This document shows positions 10,048 through 18,581 of a DNA stretch of 64,000 nt, one piece after another. Position 1 is the stretch's first letter; each line of letters starts with the position of its first letter. Below the pieces are notes generated by a model. The model did no database searches, was not told the origin of the DNA, and saw nothing but the letters and a program-made list of their open reading frames with translations. Location: positions 1-64,000 of the forward strand of contig CBDANK010000002.1 in the NCBI GenBank assembly GCA_965197565.1, written 5' to 3'. A program made the position numbers and the translations under genes. The DNA comes from G963667675 sp965197565. GTDB lineage: Bacteria > Chloroflexota > Dehalococcoidia > Lucifugimonadales > UBA3495.

Positions 10048-10112
10048 GGGTGCGGCAGACCGGCCCGCCCTGGGTCATAGAAGACCGTTGTCAAGCTTGG
10101 GTCGCCGCACCC
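10048..10112 (+). ncRNA. Candidate bridge RNA core of the IS110 element
   Basis: In the non-coding left end of IS110, GGGTGCGGC (10048-10056) pairs perfectly with GCCGCACCC (10104-10112), closing a 47-base interior, and TTTT follows at once. IS110-group elements encode a structured bridge RNA in this position, with internal loops that pair to target and donor DNA. Only the closing stem is seen here; the guide loops are not resolved and the real RNA is likely longer. Confidence 0.45.
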
Positions 10113-10198
10113 TTTTCAGAACAGAGCCCGCACAGTTGCCTGGGTCAACCAAGCCCGCATCTCGCAAGGACGGGCCGACGGTTCGCAGGGAGGTTCTC

Positions 10199-11161
10199 AT
10201 GGAGCAACACGGTATCTACGTAGGGGTCGATGTGGCCAAGGCCCGGGTGGATGTGGCCATCCGTCCTGGGGGAGACAGACGTGAGGTCTGCAACGACCAG
10301 GCCGGGATCGCGGCACTGGTGGCCCAGATGCAGCAACTCAATCCCGCAGCCTTGGTGCTGGAGGCTACGGGTGGGCTGGAACTGCCCTTGGTGGCAGCCC
10401 TGGCAGCTGCCTCCCTCCCGGTGGTGGTAGTCAACCCTCGCCAGGTGCGGGACTTTGCCAGGGCCACTGGGCGGCTGGCCAAGACCGATTCCCTGGACGC
10501 GGCGGTCCTGGCTCACTTCGCCGAGGCCGTCCGTCCTCCCCGGCGTCCTCTCCGGGACGCCGAGACCCAGGTCCTCAGCTCGCTGGTGGCCCGCAGACAA
10601 CAGGTGATGACCATGCTGGTAGCGGAGAGGAACCGACTCTCCAGTGCTACTATGGCCGTCCGGCCCAGCATTGAGGCCCACATCGCCTGGCTCAAGCAAC
10701 AGCTGGACGACCTGGACCAGGGCTTGCGCCAGACCCTCCGCCAGAGTCCTGTATGGCGGGAGAAGGACGACCTGCTGCGCAGCGTACCCGGCATCGGAGA
10801 CCAGATCTCTCTTACCCTTCTGGCATACCTGCCCGAACTGGGCACTCTCAACCGCCGACAGATCGCTGCCCTGGTGGGCGTGGCTCCCTTCAACCGGGAC
10901 AGTGGTACCCTGCGGGGCAAACGCACCGTCTGGGGTGGACGGGCCAGGGTCCGCACAGCCCTCTATATGGGGGCGTTGGTAGCCAGTCGCTTCAACCCGG
11001 TCATCAGGGACTTCTACCAGCGCCTGTTGTCTGCCGGCAAGCCGAAAAAGCTGGCTCTGACCGCCTGCATGCGCAAGCTGCTGATAATCCTCAACTCCAT
11101 GCTCAAGTACGGCTCGTCCTGGAACCACCCGGCCACGAAGTCCCTCACCCATTCCTATTGA
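10199..11161 (+). CDS. IS110-family transposase (recombinase)
   Basis: A 320-residue protein starting MEQHGIYVGVDVAKARVDVA, with the RuvC-like DEDD domain first (Asp in GVDVAK, Glu in VLEATGG, and AKTDSLDAAVLA). A C-terminal Transposase_20 domain follows, containing SVPGIGDQISLTLLAYLPELG and the conserved serine region AALVGVAPFNRDSG. The open frame extends upstream to 10043, but ATG 10199 follows AGGGAGG and matches the usual family start. The gene is intact. Its insertion separates the first two pieces of the restriction-methylase gene. Confidence 0.9.
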   Translation: MEQHGIYVGVDVAKARVDVAIRPGGDRREVCNDQAGIAALVAQMQQLNPAALVLEATGGLELPLVAALAAASLPVVVVNPRQVRDFARATGRLAKTDSLDAAVLAHFAEAVRPPRRPLRDAETQVLSSLVARRQQVMTMLVAERNRLSSATMAVRPSIEAHIAWLKQQLDDLDQGLRQTLRQSPVWREKDDLLRSVPGIGDQISLTLLAYLPELGTLNRRQIAALVGVAPFNRDSGTLRGKRTVWGGRARVRTALYMGALVASRFNPVIRDFYQRLLSAGKPKKLALTACMRKLLIILNSMLKYGSSWNHPATKSLTHSY

Positions 11162-11181
11162 CTTTCAAGACAGTTGCTTGA

Positions 11182-11595
11182 CACCGCGCCCGCGTTGGGC
11201 CAGCGCAGCAGCCAGTGCTTGCCGTCGGTCAACACCCCCATGCGGACACCCTTGCCTATCGATTGGGACTGGACTAGGTAATCGTCCAGTTGCTCGATGT
11301 AAAGCGGGTTGGGGTTGTTGCCGCCGCTGGTGCCAACCCGTCGCTTCATTTCGACGAAGGTATCGAGAGCGGTCAGGTCGACGGCGCGGCGGGAACTGTC
11401 TGAAGGAGGATTTTCCTCTTTGATTTCCTCGGTCTTCGCCAAGTTGGTCAGGATGAGGAAATCGCGGACGGCACTGGTAATGTTGGCTTCGTTCTCACCG
11501 CGGTCGTGCCTGGCAAGAATGTTGGCCGCTGCCAGAGCGTACTTCGGGTCGTTGGGGTCCAGATGTAGCCCGGTCGAGGTCGTTTCTGTCGTCAT
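11182..11595 (-). pseudogene. Restriction-methylase, N-terminal piece (nuclease-like domain)
   Basis: The first 138 codons of the broken gene. The region AVDLTALDTFVEMKRRVG (about residues 71-88) has the Asp...Glu-x-Lys pattern of a PD-(D/E)xK nuclease (D73, E82, K84), and LTDGKHWLLRWPNAGAV resembles the type I-like N-terminal domains of single-chain restriction-methylases. At 11182 the frame runs into IS110; the eight following codons in the open frame belong to the IS. Continuations are at 7405-7316 and 4613-1944. The start is the ATG at 11595. Confidence 0.75.
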
Positions 11596-12155
11596 GATAC
11601 GATTTTAGCACCAGTCAATCCGTCTTGAGCGCCGTCGTGTCAGTCGGTGGATGATGCCAAGCACCCAGGCTGCTCGATGCCAAATCCCCTGCCCCAGACG
11701 ACAAGCCACGTCCCAAGGTATCTACTGCCTTCGCCTTGCCGCCGGGCGTGGCAGACGGGATAAACGAGGTAAACTCCCTTGATTGCTACAGTTTGGTGGG
11801 CCTACACGTACTATACTGAGCCTGTCTCACAAGTATTTTGGTTAACGAAAAGAGCAATCCAATCCGCCATAGTGCACTACATCAATCAAGCTATATCGCT
11901 AATTGGGTATTCTATTGGGAGATACATCGAATATCGTAAATTGCCCTGACTTCTGAGACAGGCTCCTGCGAACTTTTGAGTTGGGGGTGGACTTGTAAAC
12001 AAAATCACCGAGTATCTTATGCGGTCCTACCCCGTGCTGTTAGCCAAACGTACCACGGAGCCAGCAAAACCTGGCTTCTCTTCCAGTCGACAGCATACCC
12101 ATAGATGCGGATGCCCACCAATTTCCGATCAAATAACTGTACCTACCTCGGGATG
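11596..12155. other. Gene-free stretch holding a second MITE
   Basis: No credible coding frame. It holds the MITE at 11818-11965. The remainder shows no repeat or signal that I can identify. It separates the broken restriction gene from the DUF262/HEPN pair and is probably decayed island sequence. Confidence 0.5.
11818..11965. mobile_element. MITE with GAGCCTGTCTCA termini
   Basis: A 148-bp AT-rich element whose ends, GAGCCTGTCTCACAAGT and (reverse-complemented) GAGCCTGTCTCAGAAGT, match at 16 of 17 bases. CT flanks both ends and may be the target duplication. It has no coding capacity, and no element with these ends is present elsewhere in the window. Confidence 0.7.
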
Positions 12156-12794
12156 CTAAGGACGGAAGGCCTCTGTGGCCGCAGCGTTTTCTACATCACT
12201 CCTAAAGTTCTGCAAAAGCTGAATCACTTCATCATGCAACACGGAATAATCGTCCGGTTCGATTTCGACGCGTTGTCCGTGAGCAATTAGATTCCTATTC
12301 CCTAACAACCTTCGATCAAGCAGCTGCTTTTTCAGCAAATAATCATTGCCTTCCAGCCCCAAGAGACAAATTATCTCACTCAAAGTGTCTGTATTGAGAT
12401 TTGAGCGAGTATTAACAGAGTGTTCCCAGTCTATATTTGCGTGTTCAGATAACCCCAACATCAACTTTGTCGTAAGGGCTGTGTAGATGGTCGGTCTATC
12501 GGATTGGCCTGCTTGTGAAATCTCTGTCCGCAACCCAAGTGCCACAAAATTTGGAGCCAAATCGTGATATCTCAAATTTCGCGTAGCCACAAATGAAACG
12601 TAGCTAGTTGCCGCCGCCTTCACAAACCCTTCCCAGTGAGCATAAAGAATACATACAGCTGCCCGCAACAGGAGTACCCTCTCGTGCGGTCGTTGTCTTA
12701 CCAACATAAACTTTAGCGTTGTCAGTTCCCTCTTTCGCCAAGACAGTTCATCGTCTAGAAACTGAGCCAACTCTGTGAGTGAATGTATCCTCAT
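12156..12794 (-). CDS. HEPN-family nuclease-like protein (MAE_28990/MAE_18760 type)
   Basis: A 212-residue protein resembling the MAE_28990/MAE_18760-type HEPN proteins. The helical core includes LLLRAAVCILYAHWEGFVKAA (about 41-61). The motif RNLIAH gives the R-x4-H signature (R167, H172) that forms the RNase active site in HEPN toxins. Its ATG overlaps the last 4 bp of the DUF262 gene, so the two are translationally coupled. Such pairs occur in defence islands, where the HEPN protein is thought to act as an RNA-cleaving effector and DUF262 as a sensor or nuclease partner. That role is inferred here. Confidence 0.8.
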   Translation of the reverse strand: MRIHSLTELAQFLDDELSWRKRELTTLKFMLVRQRPHERVLLLRAAVCILYAHWEGFVKAAATSYVSFVATRNLRYHDLAPNFVALGLRTEISQAGQSDRPTIYTALTTKLMLGLSEHANIDWEHSVNTRSNLNTDTLSEIICLLGLEGNDYLLKKQLLDRRLLGNRNLIAHGQRVEIEPDDYSVLHDEVIQLLQNFRSDVENAAATEAFRP

Positions 12795-13903
12795 AGAGCA
12801 AAAAGTTGCCTACCAAGAGGAATATTCGATGGTACTCTGGTCGATGCACGCACGCCCGAGCCGCTGCGGTTCAAGAATTCCGTATTGGCCCAAAGTTCCT
12901 TACCTATGTTATTAATCTTTTGTAAGGCACTCCCGCTACTATAATTCGCGAAATTGTATCCTACTCCCAAAGCGACCGGCTCAAAAGCCGAAATTAAGAA
13001 TCCTCCCAAATGCCTCTTCTTTTCTGTATCGTACTTCCGAAAACTTTGTTCCCCGAGAGATTTTGCAAGGGCCTCAAAGGTAAGTCTAAACGCTTCCTCT
13101 TCAACTGCTTTGGTCTGCTGGAATCTGTTAGGGTCAGCGAGTTCAACAATACTGTCAGTTAAAAATTCCCCTATATCACCGATCGAACCCAATCGACTCT
13201 CTTCAAGACCCCTAAACACCAAAAACCTGGTCACTAACTCAAGGTCGTAACGTTCGGATAGCAGCCGGTCTGATAGGGCAATGCAAGTCCGGAAGTTTTC
13301 GTCTTCAGCCAGGTACTCAATCCATCTGAAAGCATCTGGGTTAACCATAATGAGGATAGCGTTTCTAAGTTCTTGATCGGATAGCTGTGAACCTCCGGTG
13401 TTCAACCGCTGAAACAGCTCATACTTGCTGGAGTCACTGCTCTCTCGGAGGATAATCTTGACGTCAATTTTCGCACGCCGAATTATCAGTTGGTTAGCGT
13501 TCCCAATTGATAGAGATGGGTCCTCCTCCTCCCATTTCTTGCCTTCTAGTGACGGTAGATATTTAGTCTTCTTTAATATCAAAGGAGCTAATATGTTGCC
13601 TGAACCATCCTTGAGTTGGCCAACCAACTGGAAGATAGTAGAGAGCCGCTGCAGTCCATCAATCACATCCCAAACACCGTCGTCTCGCTGAGATACAAAG
13701 ATAGAAGGTATTGGTATACCTAGGAGAATCGACTCAATGAGTCGCGACTTTTGTTCATCACTCCACCGATAGAACCTCTGGAATTCTGGATGGATGTCTA
13801 ATTCACCGTCTCGATACAGGCTTATGAGCTCCCCGATGGACATGGGATAACCGTCACTACGTATTTCAGAGCGTCTAGCGGATATTTCCTGATCAAGACT
13901 CAT
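12791..13903 (-). CDS. DUF262 (GmrSD N-terminal-like) protein
   Basis: A 370-residue protein with the DUF262 signatures FQRFYRW (residues 41-47) and DGLQRLST (82-89), the equivalent of the DGQQR motif of the ParB/Srx-like NTPase domain. It lacks the usual DUF1524 HNH nuclease half seen in GmrSD-type enzymes, so it is a single-domain member. It lies directly upstream of, and overlaps, the HEPN gene. GC content is visibly lower than in the neighbouring chromosomal genes, which fits recent acquisition with the island. Confidence 0.85.
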   Translation of the reverse strand: MSLDQEISARRSEIRSDGYPMSIGELISLYRDGELDIHPEFQRFYRWSDEQKSRLIESILLGIPIPSIFVSQRDDGVWDVIDGLQRLSTIFQLVGQLKDGSGNILAPLILKKTKYLPSLEGKKWEEEDPSLSIGNANQLIIRRAKIDVKIILRESSDSSKYELFQRLNTGGSQLSDQELRNAILIMVNPDAFRWIEYLAEDENFRTCIALSDRLLSERYDLELVTRFLVFRGLEESRLGSIGDIGEFLTDSIVELADPNRFQQTKAVEEEAFRLTFEALAKSLGEQSFRKYDTEKKRHLGGFLISAFEPVALGVGYNFANYSSGSALQKINNIGKELWANTEFLNRSGSGVRASTRVPSNIPLGRQLFAL

Positions 13904-13999
13904 CAGTAAGCTCTCCAGTCATGTCTGATGAATTGGGTCATACTCAGTAACACCAAAGACGTGACTCTTTGGGTCTCTGCATGGTTTACGCCCAACCCG

Positions 14000-14074
14000 T
14001 GGTGGGCCCGGCAGGAGTCGAACCTGCGACCCGCCGGTTATGAGCCGGCTGCTCTGCCGCTGAGCTACGAGCCC
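14000..14074 (-). tRNA. tRNA with CAT anticodon (elongator Met or Ile-lysidine type)
   Basis: A complete cloverleaf on the minus strand: acceptor GGGCTCG paired with CGGGCCC, D stem GCTC/GAGC, anticodon stem GCCGG/CCGGC with loop CTCATAA, T stem GCAGG/CCTGC with loop TTCGACT, discriminator A and an encoded CCA. The tRNA body is 14003-14074. The first base pair is G-C, so it is not an initiator; whether it is charged with Met or becomes a lysidine-modified Ile tRNA cannot be decided from the sequence alone. Its 3' half is repeated at 1294-1347. Confidence 0.93.
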
Positions 14075-14607
14075 TCATTCGTAGCTTATGCTCCACCCTC
14101 CGGGGTGTCAAGAAAGCGGTATGGGCGCAACCGTTCAGACTTGAGGGGATGAACTCGGCTCCAGGCGAGTGTTCCGTATCCGCTAAGGCTGGCGGCTGCT
14201 CCGCAGATCGCTCCAACGCGCCAGTGTTCCCTCGCAGCGGCTTCAACTCCACTAGAAAAAGGGATTATACTTTTGCATAAAGGCCGGGCTGTTGAAGCTC
14301 CCCGCCTATTGCCCCGGCCGCTCTACAGGGCCTTTCGGTCGTTCGGCGCAATTGTCTGAACCGGGATTCATCGGATTAAGGGATTCGCAGGATTTACTAA
14401 TCCTGTCAATCCCGGAATCAAAGAAATCACAGTTCAGACAAACAACCGAAAAGCCCCGGTCCTTCGACTCCGCTGCGCTGCGCTCAGGATGAGCGGTTCC
14501 TTGTCAGTGCGCTTACCAACTCTGAACAGTTACTGCCCGAGACCTACGTTGAGCCGCCTCCGGGAAAGCTGATAACATAGGCTATCGACCAAGGGAAAGA
14601 GGAGGAA
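14075..14607. other. Intergenic stretch with a dispersed repeat
   Basis: No credible gene. At 14459-14496 it contains CTTCGACTCCGCTGCGCTGC followed by CTCAGGATGAGCGG. This belongs to a class of short imperfect repeats that also occur, in varied form, near 22211, 24573, 34361 and 35282. Confidence 0.5.
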
Positions 14608-15591
14608 ATGACCGCACAAAGCCGCGAAGCCCCCCAGGATGAAGCAGCAGACCAAAACTGGCCCATGATCCGGGCCCAGCCTCGGAGTTTTTTCAAAGCG
14701 CCGTTGTGCACCGATCTGGACTTGTTAGAAGCAAAAGTAGCCTTTATTGGCGTTCCTTTCGACCAAGGCACCCTGGGCAGACCCGGCGCTCGCTATGGAC
14801 CAGACGCTATAAGGGATGCGCCGCGGGCCTACGTTTACTCGGACCCCTTCGGAGAGCAAAAGGAGGCGGCGGGCTTTTTCGACATCGATGCCGGCGGCGA
14901 GCTTTTGCAGGGCGTGACCATGGCCGACTGCGGGAACATCGCTGTATTGCCCTCTGAGGTATTGCGCAACTTCGATATGCTAACCCAGGTGGTAGAAAAG
15001 GTGGTGCGGCGGGGATCCTTTCCAGTGATAGTCGGAGGCGACCACGCCATCACCTTTCCCGCAGTCCGGGGCTTGAGCAATTATTCTCCGTTGAACATTG
15101 TCCACTTTGACGCCCACATGGACTATGCCCATGACTATGGAGGGGTGTTGTACACTCACGGCAGCCCCATTCGACGCTGCCGCGAGATGCCCTTTGTCGG
15201 GCACATAAGCTCGGTGGGCATCCGCTCCACCCGCCGGAAGCCTTACGAAGACTCCCAAAGGGACGGCAGCTTGGTCATCACCACCAAAGGCTTTCGGGAG
15301 TTGGGACCGGAGGGAGTGGCCGACCGGATACCCAGGGGCCGGAACCTTTACATCACCCTGGACATTGACGTGATGGACCCCAGCCAAGCACCGGGCACCG
15401 GCACCCCCGAGATCGGCGGCCTACGCTACGAAGAGATGCGGGACTGCTTGACGGCCCTAGCGGCCCGGAACAACGTGGTGGGTTTCGACTTGGTGGAGGT
15501 CGCGCCGCCCTACGACTCGTCGGACCTTACCGCTCAATTGGGTGCGCGGCTCATCATCGACTTCTTGGCCGCCCGGTTTCCTCTCAACTGA
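14608..15591 (+). CDS. speB: Agmatinase / arginase-family ureohydrolase
   Basis: A 327-residue binuclear manganese hydrolase. The metal-binding signatures are GGDH (143-146), FDAHMD (167-172) and DIDVMDP (252-258), followed by APGTGTPEIGGL, typical of agmatinase and related guanidino hydrolases. The likely reaction is agmatine to putrescine plus urea, but guanidinobutyrase or another guanidino-acid hydrolase is equally possible. GAGGAGG lies just before the ATG. The monooxygenase-like gene follows 27 bp downstream on the same strand, so the two may be co-transcribed. Confidence 0.85.
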   Translation: MTAQSREAPQDEAADQNWPMIRAQPRSFFKAPLCTDLDLLEAKVAFIGVPFDQGTLGRPGARYGPDAIRDAPRAYVYSDPFGEQKEAAGFFDIDAGGELLQGVTMADCGNIAVLPSEVLRNFDMLTQVVEKVVRRGSFPVIVGGDHAITFPAVRGLSNYSPLNIVHFDAHMDYAHDYGGVLYTHGSPIRRCREMPFVGHISSVGIRSTRRKPYEDSQRDGSLVITTKGFRELGPEGVADRIPRGRNLYITLDIDVMDPSQAPGTGTPEIGGLRYEEMRDCLTALAARNNVVGFDLVEVAPPYDSSDLTAQLGARLIIDFLAARFPLN

Positions 15592-15618
15592 CCAGGTTCA
15601 TGGCTTGGATAACGACTA

Positions 15619-16788
15619 ATGCCAATAACGCAACAGGACATTGGATATTTACTGAATACGGCCCAGGATTTGGCGGGCCGAGTGGCCGCCAACGCAGACC
15701 GCATCGACTGTGAGCGGCAGATCCCCCCGGAGTTGGCCGAAGAAATCGCAGACAAAGGTTTCTTTCGTCTTCTGGTGCCCCGCTCGCTAGGCGGAGCGGA
15801 GTTAGGTCATTTGGACTTTCTCCGAATACTTCAAGTATTCGCTGAGGTGGACGGAAGCACCGCTTGGTGCATCAATCAGAATAATGTTTTTGCGACGGCG
15901 TCTGCGGTTATGCCGGAACAGACTGCCCGAGAAATTTGGGGCGACGCCCACGCCGTCGTTGCCAACGGCCCTCCAACAGCATCGGCGAAGGCCGTTCCCG
16001 TTGACGGAGGTTACAGGCTCAGCGGACGTTGGGATTTCAGCACTGGCAGTACCCACGCAACCTGGCTTGCGGCCCTTGTTCCTGTCATGCATCCAGACCA
16101 CAACCAATACGCCTCTGAAGACAGAGCAGGTTCTCGGGTGATGCTAATACCGAAAACGGAAGCGAAGCTCTTGGACTGTTGGAAGGTGGCCGGCCTTCGC
16201 GGCACTGGCAGCTTCAGCTTTGAGGTCGATGATCTTTATGTTCCCAACATTCGGACCTATGACCCAACTCACGCTCCCCGGGAAGAAGGCCCTCTTTACG
16301 TGATGCCCAGGACCTTGCTCTTTGCCTCGGGCGACGCAACCATCGCTCTTGGCATCGCTCGCGCCAGCTTGGCCACAGCAATCGATATTGCCAGCGCAAA
16401 AACTTCGCGCTGGGTTAGGAGCTTGCTGCAAGACCAGTCAACCACGCAGCGGCTTGTCGGCGAAGGGGAAGCGATCTGGCGCTCCGCGCAAGCTTTCCTG
16501 GCGGACAGTGCGTCATCAGGATGGAGCAGCGCCTGCAAGAACCATGCCATTACCATTGAAGAGCGCATTCGGATGCGGCTCGCCAGCACCTACGCCATTC
16601 GCAAGGCGGCCGAGGTGGTGGATATTTCCTACAACTTGTGCGGTTCCAACTCAATATTCGCCAGTAATCCCATTCAGCGCCGGTTTCAGGACATACACGT
16701 CATTACCCAGCATGTTCAAGGGAACCCCACTAACTACGAGACTGCCGGCCAGTTCCTTTTGGGCCTGGAACCCCAAGGCACTTTCTGA
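15619..16788 (+). CDS. Acyl-CoA-dehydrogenase-fold flavin monooxygenase (HsaA/DszC-like)
   Basis: A 389-residue protein with the acyl-CoA dehydrogenase fold: N-terminal helical domain (PPELAEEIADKGFFRLLVPRS), middle beta domain (GGYRLSGRWDFSTGST) and C-terminal helical domain. The C-terminal QHVQGNPTNYE region and the GRWxFxSG-like motif are typical of the two-component flavin hydroxylases (HsaA, DszC, HpaB-like group D) and not of true acyl-CoA dehydrogenases, which have a catalytic Glu. It would need a separate flavin reductase, and none is adjacent. Its substrate is unknown. It probably shares a transcript with the agmatinase gene. Confidence 0.78.
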   Translation: MPITQQDIGYLLNTAQDLAGRVAANADRIDCERQIPPELAEEIADKGFFRLLVPRSLGGAELGHLDFLRILQVFAEVDGSTAWCINQNNVFATASAVMPEQTAREIWGDAHAVVANGPPTASAKAVPVDGGYRLSGRWDFSTGSTHATWLAALVPVMHPDHNQYASEDRAGSRVMLIPKTEAKLLDCWKVAGLRGTGSFSFEVDDLYVPNIRTYDPTHAPREEGPLYVMPRTLLFASGDATIALGIARASLATAIDIASAKTSRWVRSLLQDQSTTQRLVGEGEAIWRSAQAFLADSASSGWSSACKNHAITIEERIRMRLASTYAIRKAAEVVDISYNLCGSNSIFASNPIQRRFQDIHVITQHVQGNPTNYETAGQFLLGLEPQGTF

Positions 16789-16797
16789 TCCAACCCG

Positions 16798-18399
16798 CTA
16801 AGCCTCGTAAACCGTCCTGCCTCCCACTATCGTTTGTTCCACCGGGATGTCCTTAATGCTCATGGGGTCCACCTGGGTAGGGTCGTCCCCCAGCACCACC
16901 AAGTCGGCCAGTTTGCCGACTTCGATGGAACCCTTGATGTTTTCCTCGAAGGAAGCGTAGGCGCCGTTGATGGTGTAGATCTTCAACGCTTCTTCCACCG
17001 AAATCTTCTGGTTCGGACCCCACAACTTGCCGTTGCTGTCGGTGCGGGTGACGCAGCTTTGGATGCCCAGTAAAGGCTCGAAGGGACCGGGAGGGTAATC
17101 GCTGGCCCCGGTGGAGGTTACTCCATAGTCAAGGAAAGAACGCTGAGCGAACATCCATTGAAGCCGCTCCTCTCCGTAGAAGGGCATCTTCTCTCCGTGG
17201 TGGTAGACGTAGGTGCAGAAGGGAGTCGCAATGCACCCCAAGGCATTCATCCGCCGCAGAAGGTCCGGGTTGATCAAGGTGCAGTGTTCGATCCGGTGCC
17301 TTGCATCGGCGCGGGGGAACGCCGCTTGGGCTTTCTCGTAAGCAGTCAGCACCATATCGATGGTCAGGTCGCCGTTGGCGTGGATGCACACCTGAAAACC
17401 GGCCCGGTGCATCTGCATAACCTGGTCTTCCGTCTCCTCGGGGCCCATGGCCAGAATGCCGTGGTCGTCATGGGTCCCCTCGTAAGGCTGGGATAGATAG
17501 GCGGTACGGGTGGCAATCGCGCCGTCAGCCACCATCTTGATGCCGCCCACTTTAAGCATGGAGTCGCCGAGGCCGGTCATGACGCCAGCGTCCCGCAGCG
17601 CCGGAAAGTGGGGATAGTACATCAGAGCGTAGACCCTGAGCGTCAACTCGCCGCTGTCCTTGCCTTCCTGGTAAGTCACTAGATCGTCGCTGGTGACCCG
17701 GGCATCGTGGCTGCTGGTTATGCCGGCTTGGTTCAGCATCCGGCATATGCGCCGGAGGCCCTGGCGGCGAATCTCGGGGGTTTCAACGGGTATCAAGCCG
17801 AAGCGGACCTGCTCAATAGCCCGCTCGTAAATCACCCCGTTTAATTCTCCGCTTGCTGAGTCGCGCCCGAAGCGGCCGCCGGGCGGGTCGGTGGTCTCGC
17901 TGTGAAACCCGGCCAATTCCAAGGCCCGGCTGTTAAGGTAAAAAACGTGGCCGGCCTTGTGGGTCACCATCAGGGGGTGCTGAGTGGTTACGGCATCCAG
18001 GTCCTGCCGGTACAGGAACCGTCCTTCCGTCGTCTTAGTGTCGTCGAACTTGAAGCCCTGGACCCACTCGCCCGCCGGCGTGGCTTGGACCTGTTCCCGA
18101 AGAGCGTCCTGGATTGCCGCGACCGAGGGCAGGTCGCAGTCTGCGGCCATGACGTGGCGGATGCCGCTGCTGAGAACGTGTATGTGGGCGTCGATGAAGC
18201 CGGGCAACACCGTCTTGCCCGCCAGGTTTAGGACCTTGGTGTCGGGCCCCGCCAACCGGCTGACGGTTTCGTCGTCTCCCACAGCAATTAACCTGCCGTG
18301 CTGTACGGCCAGCGCCTGTGCCCTGGAACGCCGTGGGTCAATGGTAATGATGTTGGCGTTCCGGATGATTAGCTCGGGATGTCCGATTGAGTCTGCCAT
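16798..18399 (-). CDS. Amidohydrolase, YtcJ/exoenzyme-regulatory type
   Basis: A 533-residue metal-dependent hydrolase of the amidohydrolase_3 family. Features include the N-terminal beta-sandwich and GFIDAHIHV (HxH metal site), then IHANGDLTID, DARHRIEHCTLI and a C-terminal segment SIEVGKLADLVVLGDDP. Such proteins hydrolyse N-acyl, formamide or cyclic amide substrates; the specific substrate cannot be told. The frame is open to 18486, but ATG 18399 follows AGGAGG at good spacing and matches the family N-terminus. It converges with the monooxygenase gene (9-bp gap). Confidence 0.85.
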   Translation of the reverse strand: MADSIGHPELIIRNANIITIDPRRSRAQALAVQHGRLIAVGDDETVSRLAGPDTKVLNLAGKTVLPGFIDAHIHVLSSGIRHVMAADCDLPSVAAIQDALREQVQATPAGEWVQGFKFDDTKTTEGRFLYRQDLDAVTTQHPLMVTHKAGHVFYLNSRALELAGFHSETTDPPGGRFGRDSASGELNGVIYERAIEQVRFGLIPVETPEIRRQGLRRICRMLNQAGITSSHDARVTSDDLVTYQEGKDSGELTLRVYALMYYPHFPALRDAGVMTGLGDSMLKVGGIKMVADGAIATRTAYLSQPYEGTHDDHGILAMGPEETEDQVMQMHRAGFQVCIHANGDLTIDMVLTAYEKAQAAFPRADARHRIEHCTLINPDLLRRMNALGCIATPFCTYVYHHGEKMPFYGEERLQWMFAQRSFLDYGVTSTGASDYPPGPFEPLLGIQSCVTRTDSNGKLWGPNQKISVEEALKIYTINGAYASFEENIKGSIEVGKLADLVVLGDDPTQVDPMSIKDIPVEQTIVGGRTVYEA

Positions 18400-18581
18400 C
18401 ACTTCCTCCTGATTTTGACCTCGCGTATAATAGACGCGGCGCACTGGGATAATTGCTCGTGGTTGGAAAAACCGCTCCTTGACCACGCCTGATAGTATGA
18501 CATATTGAGGTTGAATACCAGCATACCCTATATATCAGCCCTGGCTGTCCGGCCCATCCAAGCGATTCGAAGGAGGCCCTA

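Larger units (their letters stand above)
9991..11181 (+). mobile_element. IS110-family insertion sequence (approximate ends)
   Basis: A DEDD-type transposase gene preceded by about 208 bp of structured non-coding sequence and followed by only about 20 bp before the host gene resumes at 11182. The long non-coding region upstream of the gene fits the IS110 group, where that end encodes the bridge RNA. Exact ends are uncertain because IS110 elements lack clear inverted repeats, and the left end is directly joined to IS21. Confidence 0.7.
1294..14052. mobile_element. tRNA-bounded genomic island with defence genes and insertion sequences
   Basis: The block lies between a 54-bp perfect direct repeat (1294-1347 and 13999-14052), the right copy being part of an intact tRNA. 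It holds a small membrane protein, a broken restriction-methylase, a DUF262/HEPN pair, IS630 (two copies), IS21, IS110 and two MITEs. The DUF262/HEPN segment is visibly AT-richer (about 45% GC in one line counted by eye) than flanking genes (about 65% in a comparable line). No integrase gene is visible, so mobility would need help in trans or has been lost. Confidence 0.65.
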
